Below, one piece after another: positions 11,503 to 21,000 of a DNA stretch of 64,000 nt. The notes under the pieces are model-generated. The model did no database searches, was not told the origin of the DNA, and saw only the letters and a program-made list of their open reading frames with translations. The DNA lies in assembly GCA_024138025.1 (NCBI GenBank), contig JAMXBD010000632.1:682001-746000 (forward strand). Reading direction: 5' to 3'. The position numbers were made by a program, and so were the translations under genes. Within the stretch, counting starts at the first letter, position 1. Every line of letters starts with the position of its first letter. The stretch is from Combretum micranthum. Its lineage: Eukaryota > Streptophyta > Magnoliopsida > Myrtales > Combretaceae.

Positions 11503-12556
11503 TTGATCCTTTTCCTTTTCTACTTAAGAATCCAATGTGCATTGTGCAATATATTGCATCGATAGTTGCACCTTTAACAAATATCGTGTTTCTTTATTAA
11601 AGAGCATGTGAAAATGATGCAGTATACTATTTTCAGTCCTAATAGAGGTTCAAAATATACTGAATTGGTTATTTGCGCTGAAAGTGTGGAATCAACTAGG
11701 GTCATTTTTTTCTATGTTTTAAATATAAGCAAGACCATGGCTTATCTCTCTATTTTCCATCTTTCCCAAAGTTGAAGGACCAATACTAATTTTCTCTATA
11801 CATCTGCATCATGTGCAGTTAGTTCCATACCTTTGAATTTGAGGATATATTTAGATTGTTATATGACCATTTTATCTTGTATTTTTTATTATGTCAGTAA
11901 TCCTTTTGCTGTTTTATCTATGCACACAGAGTCTTGGAAGCAACTTTTTTAAAAATCGAGGACTAAATACTCAATTTTAAATATACTAGATAAGTGCACA
12001 TGAAACAAATATAAGGTGGTGGATTTGCAATTTACCTTTTTTTTTTAATCTATTACCCTTTTTTTTTTTAATCTATGCATGTAGGGTCTCTCTCTTTCTT
12101 TTTTTTCTTTCCTTGACTGGCAAGCTCTTAAACATGAGGAAAATTCCCATGGAGAGGTAATTACTTGAAATTAACATTACATTATTGACTTTACCCCTTT
12201 CCTTGTTTGAGAATAGAGTTTTTGGTTGTGTTGAATATTTAGGTAGGCATATTATGTATAACCAATGATTGAGTGGCTTAGGTTTATTATGCAGCTTTAA
12301 TTCAATGTAAGATCCTTTTTGTGTAGCCTATTTATAGACAATTTTATGGTTGTAGATGGGTTTTGAATGACTGCAATAATGTGTCCATTGTCCAAGATAT
12401 TGATTACAAATTTCATGGAAAAACTATAATTATGATGAAAATTTTGTCTTGTAATGAGACGATCTGTACGTGGGGGTTTTTTATTAGTAGAATCCAAGTG
12501 GAAAACTATGCCATCATCTTTTTATGTCCCTTATGCTCTTATTTGTACTTAATTAG

Positions 12557-12719
12557 ATGACGACACTCCACTAATCCATGCTGCTCGGCAAAGGCACAAT
12601 GAAACTGCTAAATGCCTTCTCTAGCGAGGTACCGACCTAGCAATATCTAGTGATGTAGGTGCTGTTGCACTTCATCATTCTGCTGGAATAGATAAGTTAA
12701 TTGCTGCTGTTATATGCAG
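12557..12719 (+). pseudogene. Ankyrin-repeat exon, unit A copy
   Basis: After an acceptor-like aattag the frame reads DDTPLIHAARQRHNETAKCLL, a TAG at 12622, then RGTDLAISSDVGAVALHH and SAGIDKL. This is the ankyrin consensus (G.TPLH.AA..GH.e..k.LL..GAd.....d.GaTaLH.AA), about one and a half repeats. It resembles the plant ankyrin/TPR proteins whose repeats read TPLI.AARQGHT. The stop codon in the first repeat is shared with the unit D copy (61838), so it predates the A/D duplication. No flanking ankyrin exons were found. This is a fragment, not a gene. Confidence 0.7.
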
Positions 12720-12837
12720 TAATTGGCAAGTTGCCTTATTCTGTTTATACTTTTTGATGCAAGGAGTCACTTTTGTATTTATTCTCCATTCCTTACATTT
12801 AATGGACTTTCCAAGAAGGACGAAAATCAGAATTCAT

Positions 12838-13280
12838 TCCTTCCTCCATTCCTTAAGAGAAATCATTAAGAGAAATGATTTGATTATCAATAATTTGATC
12901 ATTTATTTATTGATTTGATCATAAATAAAATTTATTCGTTTCCTATATGGTATCTTTAAGAGAAATGATTTGATTATCAATGATTTGATCATTTATTTAT
13001 TGATTTGATCATAAATGAAATTTATTCATTTCCTATATGGTATCATTAAGAGAATTGATTTGATTATCATCAATGATTTGATCATTTATGTATTAAGAGA
13101 ATTGATTTGATCATAAATGAAATTTATTCATTTCCTATACGGTATCATTAAGAGAATTGATTTGATTATCAATGATTTGATCTTTTATTTATTAAGAGAA
13201 TTGATTTTAATATCAATGATTTGATCATTTATTTATTAAGAGAATTGATTTGATCATAAATGACATTTATTCATTTCCTA
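12838..13280 (+). repeat. Imperfect tandem repeat of TTGATTTGATCA motifs, unit A
   Basis: Four to five imperfect units of roughly 70-110 bases contain 'ttaagagaattgatttgat' and 'gatttgatcatttattta', often with 'tttcctatatggtatc'. The same words occur at the 3' end of the Rep-A copies (3590-3860, 29960-30430, 39020-39380) and just before the partial ORF at 43395. Every copy of the membrane-protein ORF in the window is therefore preceded by this motif family. The D copy at 62052-62494 is nearly identical. Confidence 0.7.
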
Positions 13281-13301
13281 AATGGTTGTTTCTATCATTT
13301 C

Positions 13302-13309
13302 CTATATAA
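13302..13309 (+). promoter_or_regulatory. TATA-like box upstream of membrane ORF, unit A
   Basis: CTATATAA lies 128 bases before the ATG at 13437 and is followed by a CT-rich stretch (cttcctcttctctcc) typical of plant leaders. It is conserved at 30545-30552 and 62516-62523. This is inference from position and conservation only. Confidence 0.4.
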
Positions 13310-13436
13310 CTTCCTCTTCTCTCCATTGTAATATCCGTGTCCCTCCCTCCTCGTAGCACCTAAACATTCTAATTCGTTTACCCTTTGCTATAAGTCTACT
13401 AGCATATATACAGGTTAAAATCTCGACCAACAAGAC

Positions 13437-14205
13437 ATGTGGGATGCTAGAGCTGCTTTAACCCAATTGTACTGTAGCTTGATCTCAACTATCAAATGCA
13501 TCTCAAATTATCTAATGATGCCATCAAACTCCGAGGAGAATAGGCTTCCAATAGCAGTGGTACCCAGCTCAGGCAACCAAAACCAGCGTTCCAACCCTGG
13601 TCTTCTTATGCAGATTGCATCTGCTCTTAGCCAAGCCTATTGCTGGTTGATGTCCACTATCAATGTTTTCGTAAAGTTCTTCAACATATCACCTATTCAT
13701 GACCATAACACACCTCAAAGCCAAAATCAGCAAGGCCAAGCCCAATCACAGCACCACCAGACCAATATACCGAACCCCATCCGCCATGATATGAATCCAA
13801 TCACCTCTCTATTTCAAAGTCAAGAGTTAAGTAAAGTAGTTTTGAGTCTCGTACCACCCATAACCGGGCTGCTTCTTAATGAATCCAAAAACATTATCTT
13901 CCTCAATCTAGATTTATTACAGTTACACTCTATCTTGGTACCGTTGCGACATTTAACGGAATATTATTGAGAGCTATCTATCCAAGAGCAGCAAGTGTAT
14001 TAGAGAAACTGGGAGTTGCATTGATTTTTGGGATTTTTCAGACTCAGTAGCTTATCCCTTCTGTCAACCCCCGAATGGTTTTACTGGCTGTGTTTTGCGT
14101 TGTTTTGTGTCCCACTTGTATTGAGCATCTTGCCTTTTAAATTCGCAGATGAAGTAAACCGCTTAGACACTAACCATCCAGATCTACGCAGCATTCCAGT
14201 CTGAT
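13437..14205 (+). pseudogene. Three-TM membrane protein ORF, unit A copy, two indels
   Basis: This is the A copy of the 256-codon ORF intact at 62651-63421. It starts MWDARAALTQLYCS and matches the D copy almost base for base. A one-base deletion near 13903 shifts the frame and gives an early stop after 177 codons (TEYY). A two-base deletion near 14025 restores the original frame, and the C-terminal part to the TGA at 14203 is again readable. The first membrane segment and part of the second are thus lost. The two errors cancel to a net loss of one codon, so assembly error is worth considering. Function is unknown; see the unit D entry for protein features. Confidence 0.6.
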
Positions 14206-14751
14206 GATTGACGTTGGCTCCAACATCTATTATTAGTTTTTTATATTTATGTAGAGTTGAACTTTCTACTGAATGTGTTTGCCGTTTGTCACCCGGACAA
14301 GGAATAATTTTGTGTTGCAACTTTTAGTACACTGATGTACCTTATATTAAATCACTTATATGTATGAAGTTTTTAGGAGAACATCTGGCTATACGTCGTC
14401 AAGGTTTTGAATTTAAAAATTATGACTCCAATCTCCTTCTCTCCCTATTTTTTTTTTCTGTGTATGTGTACTTAATTTTTTATACATAATTTTGTTAAAG
14501 TCGCGCAATCCTTGTTTTTTTCTTTCAAATGTTTTGTTTGCTTGTAGTGATCTTGCAGGTTCCTTTTTTTTTTTTTTTTTTCCCTTTGGACATAGGGTTT
14601 TATGTGGGAGTATGTTGAAGTTGCTTATAGGAACAGCATAAATGGTTTGGTTATTAGGAACTTGCAAAGAACCATGCTCTGTTAATTAGGAACAGCATGG
14701 CCATTCGTGGTGTAGATGGTTTGGTTAGACTCAAAGCTACCATGTCAGCAG

Positions 14752-14836
14752 ATACAAGTTGCTGGAGATAGAGGAGAGAGTAGCATAAATGGTTTGGTTA
14801 GCTCCGCTGCCGGTTGGCATTGGATGCAACAAGCAG
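14752..14836 (+). pseudogene. PHYLLO: PHYLLO MenD exon, unit A copy
   Basis: After an acceptor (gtcagcag) the frame reads IQVAGDRGESSINGLVSS, the MenD-type segment GNRGASGIDGLLSTA of SEPHCHC synthase, the thiamine-diphosphate-dependent second module of PHYLLO. The unit C copy is 87 bases and in phase; this one is 85 bases, because two bases are lost after the alanine pair, turning the end into WHWMQQAG. The donor gtaagc is intact. The exon follows the ankyrin/membrane-ORF block that was inserted into the unit. Confidence 0.7.
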
Positions 14837-15408
14837 GTAAGCTTTATTTCATTTTATATACCTCCAAAGTTCAAGCAATTGCTTCTGAAAGTTTTGTATT
14901 TTGATCTGGCTAGTTGGAAAGTAATGTGGCTTCAAGTTCAGATGTTTATCTGAGGGAGATGTAGTAAGAATATCTCTTTAACTAAGTCTTTCCCAACAAG
15001 TTAAGTTAAATCTCATTCTTAACCTTGAGAAGTAGTTATAGCGGTCGAGGCCAGATTCTAACATGCTAAAATGCAGGTTTAAATCTGAGAAAGTTCATTT
15101 CGTTTACAATTGAGTCAAATGCTCCATACAATAATGTGGTCCAGTTGTTTGGTAGGAACAGGCCCCCTCATGTTTGGATCAATTTTTCATATAATGGGTC
15201 ATATAACCAATGTTTGTTTTTCTGTTTGAGGTTGCCTGTACTATGAAGGTTGTTCTGTGGTAGTGTTTAATACAAGCGATAAACAGGATCGGTTCTCAAT
15301 AGAACTCTAGTTACTTGCTGCTGCAAACAAGCGCAACTAGCAGGCATGGTCCTTGATGTCTTTCTATGAAACTGCTGGTAATGTAGTATTTTCTGCTTTT
15401 GTTTAGGT

Positions 15409-15545
15409 AGCAAGCTTGATGGGAGATACTTAATTACAGATGAGTTTGCTTGGGTTGCTGCAGAGCTTGTTGAGGAGCGATTTTGGTGCTGTGAAGGTGA
15501 AACTTCGGTTACTGTTACAGCAAACATTCCTCTGCTTTCCCTTTA
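15409..15545 (+). pseudogene. PHYLLO: PHYLLO MenC first-lysine exon remnant, unit A
   Basis: At about 15460-15500 the frame reads AELVEE and then, after a one-base shift, GAVKVKL. This fits the o-succinylbenzoate synthase (MenC, enolase superfamily) segment lvEEGf.aiKlKV, whose KxK motif supplies one catalytic lysine. The rest of the exon is not clearly alignable and runs into stops. It precedes the better MenC exon at 15606. Assignment of this piece is weaker than its neighbours. Confidence 0.45.
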
Positions 15546-15605
15546 GTTCTTGAAAAGTATAATCTGAATATTCATTGTAGATGATTTTAATTGGTTGATC
15601 TTACA

Positions 15606-16180
15606 GGGTTGCCCATACCCATAGTGGAGATCCCCTTCAAGATTTGCAAGAATACTAGAAATATTAAAGAAGATCGGTGGCCAGTTGATCTCCGTGCAGA
15701 TGCCTATAGGAATTGGACCAGTGAAAAGCCTGCTGTTATTGCTCGATGGGCTCAGCATCAAGGAAGGAAGGCTGCTGTGAGCTCCACATTTGAAAGCGGA
15801 ATAGGTCTATCCGCATATGTGATGTTCTCCGGTTATCTTGATTTACATCATGCAAAGTTGTACAAATTAATGAAGAGTAAAATGAAGGGAATCATAGCAC
15901 ATGGTCTTAAGGCCTGCCAGTGGCTTAAGGAAGACATGGCAAGTGAACCTCCAAAGATTTGTTAGTTCTAGAAACAGTGGTTTCATAGAAGCATCTACTA
16001 ATGACTCTAATAGGCCACTTCAGAGATGCCAGCTTAATGAACACGTCATAATTGATAAATCCTCAGGCAAAGAAGTATCTAAGTATGATATGACTGTGGA
16101 TTTAGAAGATGTCTCGTACTCCATCTAAGTGCTAGAAATTGGAGAAAAAAGTGCAAGTGCAGAATTCTTAACCTCCGAGG
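15606..16180 (+). pseudogene. PHYLLO: PHYLLO MenC C-terminal exon plus MenC-MenH linker, unit A
   Basis: After ttacag the frame reads GLPIPIVEIP, then WPVDLRADAYRNWT, the LRADAN..W motif of MenC, and then jumps directly to AVIARWAQHQGRK, STFESGIGLSAYVMFS and YLDLHHAKL. In the normal protein the segment with the second catalytic lysine (IKPSvvGGFE) lies between these parts; it is missing here. A frameshift at about 15960 follows QWLKEDMASEP, and the linker continues as SGFIEASTNDSNRPL and YDMTVDLEDVSYSI with a stop at 16126. The order matches the PHYLLO MenC-to-MenH transition. The exon is catalytically dead by deletion and frameshift. Confidence 0.8.
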
Positions 16181-16540
16181 GGGAGGGCATTTATTTTCCT
16201 CAGGATCTTCTTCTATATATATATATACACATTTTTTCCAATAATTGTTTGCATCAGGCTCTTTGTTGTGTCTGTAAACATATTGTCGTTTCCCTGCTTA
16301 CTTTCTATACTCCATTTGACTTTTGAGAACATCGTACTTGTCTCCTTAATTTTCATGACTCAACAAAGCATTGTATTATCGCATTAGTTCCGCAGAGTTT
16401 AAGATACACCAAACATACTGTCTGCTTCCATTTCTTGAACAGGATCACCAAATGATGCTTCATTGATGAAAAGATGTACTTAAAACAGTGCTGCTTATCA
16501 TATACTGCATTGTCTGAGAGGTCTATCGTTCCCGTGGGAT

Positions 16541-16663
16541 AATGTACTCCTCTATGATTTTCTTGATTCTGCGGAAGAATGGCTTGCCATAAAGTAGATA
16601 CTTATTGGGTTGGCAAGATGTATCTCGGTTGATCTTCCTGGCTATGGGGACTCAAAGCTTTGA
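16541..16663 (+). pseudogene. PHYLLO: PHYLLO MenH first exon remnant, unit A
   Basis: The frame reads FLDSAEEWLAIK, stop, ILIGLARCISVDLPG, YGDSKL, stop. This matches the alpha/beta-hydrolase MenH (SHCHC synthase) start, HGFLGs.edWlpImk..s..aRCIsvDLPGHGdSk, last module of PHYLLO. The oxyanion-hole histidine region is degraded and two stops are present. No further MenH exons are recognisable downstream in unit A, unlike unit B. Confidence 0.75.
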
Positions 16664-18332
16664 ATGAGTAAGACACACGCAGTTCTCTTGTAAATCAATA
16701 CAAGTCGAATCTTTAATCTGGAACTACGTTGTTGCTCATAAGCGATTTAGATGTAACATTATCTCTGAGCCGATCAAATGCGTCTACCGACTGTTTCCAA
16801 AATGAATGTCGATGGTGTTTGAAAAACGGTGTTTTCCTTCTCATGTATAAGTAAGATAATTATTATTATTATTTTCTTTCAAGTGCTTGTAGTATTGTAG
16901 TAATGATGATGCAACAAATATTGTTGTACTAAATATAGCTGGTTTGTACAAAAGCTCGCAGCAGACACTTCCAAAAGAGAGAAACTCAAAGGAAGGTTTG
17001 TTGATCCGATTATTAGCGAAAACGGGTGGTTGCTTTGGCGGACTTGGAGGCCGAAGTTAGTGAAGACCAGCTAAATGAGGAGTTGAGTAATAGATGCTTT
17101 GAACTTCTTCAAAAGGGTTAGCTAAAAGAGGATGAGTTGATCTCAACTTGTTTCCTTTTTGTCTTTTTCAAAATGTATATTGGTTTGTTTTGCAAGTCTA
17201 GGAAAGAGAGGAATGTTTGGATTTTTAACCGGATGGATTCGTTTTGATTAGATTCCTCTTAAGGATTTTCTTTGCTGTAAGTTTTGAGTTCAAATTTTAA
17301 TATCATAAGAGTAATGCTAATGAGAAAACAAGAACTAACCATTTTCGTCTTTTTAAAATTTATTTAGGCCAGCAACATTATTATAGATTAAACAAATATT
17401 GTTGTACTAAATATAGCTGGTTTGTACAAACTGCAGCGGTTCCTGGGCCGTGAATAGCCAATGGCTTTGCAAAATACATGTCTAAGATGATAAATATTTT
17501 TATGCTATAATAAAATATTTTGAATAACATATATCGGGCTATGGTGGGCTTGCTCTCCTCCATGTGTTTTAGACAATGGCAACCAAATTTTTACGAAGTA
17601 ATAATTGAATTTTTTGTTTTTCATGTGTGTAAATTTTTTAAAACATTCTTTTTGGATATTATAACTCTTATAAGTGTTATAGACCTTTTTAGTTGTAAGG
17701 TGTATAAATTTGTCTCCATCTTATTCAAAATGTGTTAATGGCACTTGTAAAAAAAAAAAAAAAGTTTTCCATCCCTATACAGTTTTTTAAGTGTATAATA
17801 AATGTCGTTGATATATGTATTCCAAGGGAATGAACTAAGTTCGAATCCCACAATTAAAGAAGAAAAAAATATATTTAAATAAATAATGTAATGCTTGTTG
17901 CTCTTAACTTGTCACATCATCGACTATTAATGGATGACATTTTATTTATTTAGCTACATCCATGTTCACTTTGAAAATATTCGAACATTGTTTAATTACC
18001 AAATGGATGGTAGTTTTGAATTTTTGAAGGGGAACATTGAGATGTCAATTGAAAGAGATGGCGATTGCATATGTGTGTTTTCGTGATATATTTGCATAGA
18101 GAGAGAGGGGGGCACAGTGTAGTAAAAGGAGAAGGGGGAAGGGAGGGGACAGTGCGAACCCTAACAGGCTAGGATGGACATTCAAATCCCGTAAAGCCCA
18201 TTTCATGGCACAACCTGCAGGTGTGGAAGCAACAAATGGGTCTTGCGCTTTATGTCCCCAAACAACCGGTCCAATTACAATTACGGCCTTCCTTTACCAG
18301 AAAAAAGGTTTATTTTCTAGACATTACATGTC
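16664..18332. other. Gene-free stretch with a 39-base direct repeat
   Basis: No coding exon is supportable. A 39-base sequence (acaaatattgttgtactaaa...ggtttgtacaaa) occurs exactly at 16914-16952 and again at 17392-17430 in the same orientation. A poly-A run lies at about 17748-17763. A short open frame at 18205-18450 (MAQPAGVEATNGSC) is not recognised and lies over a low-complexity TAT-rich tract. Confidence 0.5.
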
Positions 18333-18550
18333 TATTTGGATTGTTAGTTTGTCATTTGTATCGTATCTATATCATATATATGTATATTTATCTATATCAT
18401 ATCAGTATCATATACGTATTGTATCTATTTGGTTAGTTTATAAGTAAAATTATCAATTTTTTATAGTCATCTATTTTTTATCAAATATCTGTATGAAAAA
18501 TGATAAAAATATAATACCAAAACGATCAGGATACGATTAAACAAACACAC
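18333..18550. mobile_element. Possible MITE family member 1
   Basis: The text starts 'tctatttggattgtta' and ends 'acgattaaacaaacac', giving weak inverted ends, with an AT-rich interior full of 'tatcatat' and 'gtttataa' words. Similar segments occur at 26950-27165 and, less clearly, at 50395-50590. I see no certain target duplication. Confidence 0.35.
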
Positions 18551-19762
18551 CTATGTTTATGTGGAAACGAGCATCATTTACCATTTAGGGCAGTGCTTCA
18601 TATATCAACATGCCCCAATAGTTTGGTAGGAACCATCACATAGGATTTAAGTGATTTTAATGTTGTTTTTATTTCCTGCAAGGTTCTCTCTCTCTCTCTC
18701 AAAGATATTCCATTTATTTATTATTTTTTTATTAAATTATCTATTATTATATGTATGGATTTAAGTGATTTTAATGGTTGTTTTTATTTCCTGATGGTAT
18801 GGTTTTGTTTTATGAAAGTTGATCTACTCGTGCAAGTAGAAGATAAAAATGTTTTATAAAATTTGTTTTTCACCACTGCTAAATCAAGTTATCTCCAGAA
18901 TCTAATTAAACAATTTTAGAAATTAAAATTGGCTAGCAAATATTCGGTATAAGCATATCTTTTAAGAAAACCTGTGCATATAATACTTAAAGTATTATAC
19001 GTGGCTGAAGACTAGGCATACCTGAATTTAGATTCGGGGCATGTCGATTCTTTACATTGATTATAAAAGATTAATGTAAAAAAAAATTAAGAGTTTAATC
19101 ACGTCAAAACTCGAAATAGATTTTAGCCATGCAATTAACAAACCGTATAATTTTCATATATGTAACTTTCATATAACGTGAAGTTTGTTAAGAAAGCCAA
19201 AGATACAGGTATCATCTATTAAGATAATGAAAACTATATATATATATATATATATTTATAGGCGAAAGCTAATGAAAATTATTCGTGGTAAGCACATATG
19301 CCAGCTCATCGAAGCAAAGCAATTTTTCAAGAGACTATACGAATTCGCTTTTCAAATCAAGAGCTTTTCCATGAATTATTTATTCTACCCATTGATAAAA
19401 TAAAATTAATCAGATAGATTTCAAATGAATGGACTCATTTAGCAAGTTTACTAATCGAATGAGCAATATAGAAGTGAATGGGATTGTAGTTTTTATGAGG
19501 ATTAAGCCAAGTTCTAGACCAATACTAATTTTACTATTATCTAAAGAGTTGGAATTTAAATAAAATAAAACTATGCCAAAAACTAATTAAATATTAACAT
19601 TGCAATATATTAAAAAATCATAGAGAAAACCTTTACAGTTCAATCAAAAAAACATGAGAAAATCAAATCCATCATAAATTAATAATCTCAACTAAATTAT
19701 AATTATATTTAGCTAATATGGCTATTTTCGCTAAAGCTTTTAATTTCGTTCTGAGTGCCGGG
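18551..19762. other. AT-rich intergenic stretch
   Basis: Apart from a (CT)n tract just upstream (about 18686-18700) and a (TA)n tract at 19231-19252, I see no gene, exon or element that can be supported here. Confidence 0.5.
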
Positions 19763-21000
19763 TGTCACGCCTCGAAAGGGGGCCTAGTGGGATTAATCCA
19801 AAGCTATCATATCACGTGTGCACGCGTAATATGAGAGCCATCTTTTAAGTTAGAGTATACAAGACTATTTATTTATCAATGTCTTTCGTATAAATGATAT
19901 ATTATATTGTTGGATTTCAACAATGGAATCCGATCGTCCGCTTTCTACCAATATTGCAGAGAATCGGTATCCCTACCAAATAGTGAAAATGGGTTTTAAA
20001 CTTACGACTTACAAATTTCAAATTATTATAAAAAAATTATTTAATTTGAATTCTAAGTTTACCATATCCTATATTTCTATCTTCAATAGAGTTTGTTGGA
20101 GAAACTTTCTTCACACATTCCTATCACAATCCCAGCTAGTATTAATCCTGCATAAAAACTGTTGGGGGTGAGTGAACCACGAGCTCAGTGAGATAAACTG
20201 ACCAAAGCACACATCAAACAATAACAAACAAGTATAATTACTAATCATATGCAATGTAACAATTAATCATATGCACTGTAACAATTAATCATATGCACAT
20301 TACAAGCTTGATGATCTAATCCAAAGCAGGATGGGGATTTATGCCCTCTCATCAGATCAAAGGATCACAGTGCTATGACCATCTACCAGGAGAGACTAAG
20401 CATACAGGAATAACAATACTCACTTTAATATCTCTTTAAATTAACCATATCTTAAATCTCCATAACCTGTTTTCTACCTTAGAAACTCCACTAAATGTTA
20501 GTCCTTTCAAAGCGATACCATAAGCGGCGTCCTTTATTTACCATTTAGTTCCTATAGTACCGACAACTCAAAGGTAACCTTGTGTTGATCTAATAGCTTT
20601 TAGCCTAGGTCAACAAGCATTATCAAGGGCGACGAAATACTAACATGTAGTAGGCTGCCACTTGCTCAAATTCTGTTTATGCAAATCGTGTAATGCATGA
20701 TCATTTCCTTTATGGTGTCAAAAGTTTTTAGTCAGGTTTAAGGTGATCATACAATTCACAGACAATATCAACATGCTTCATACGGTAACTATCATACAAT
20801 AAATATCACTTATAATAGGATAATTTTGGCAATCAAGCATACACCAAACCTCATGCAGTATACCAATCCCACACGCATGCCAGTTTATTATATGATTACA
20901 GGTGCAGCTATACTACAAGCATAAATATGATAAGGTCAAAGTTACTCACCTGTTCATTTTTGCTGCTAATCGTCATGATCCTCAGGAAAATCTAGTACCA
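19763..21000. repeat. Possible LTR-like or other TE segment
   Basis: TGTCACGCCTCG at 19763 resembles the start of some plant LTRs. The following 1.2 kb is less AT-rich than what comes after 21000 and has no open frame of note. Within it, a 22-base unit (aatcatatgcaatgtaacaatt) is repeated two and a half times at 20243-20304. No second LTR or terminal repeat was found, so the class is uncertain. Confidence 0.3.

Larger units (their letters stand above)
8910..16663 (+). repeat. Unit A: degenerate PHYLLO-containing duplication
   Basis: This is homologous to unit C (50830-56090) and unit D (56100-64000). From roughly 10400 to the end of shared sequence, A and D differ only by scattered single bases and short indels. 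C is clearly more diverged. Unit A carries MenF-like exons, an inserted ankyrin/membrane-ORF block, a MenD exon, then MenC and MenH remnants. Its left edge is the copia LTR, so the sequence left of the TAGAC target site (present in C and D) is lost or displaced. Confidence 0.8.

Noticed and set aside
12838..13280. Regularly spaced repeats that could suggest a CRISPR array
   Set aside because: Units are imperfect and adjacent without unique spacers, and the organism is clearly a plant.
14565..14582. Poly-T run in unit A as another micro retro-insertion
   Set aside because: Unit D has an interrupted T-rich tract at the same place and no flanking direct repeat; slippage explains the difference.
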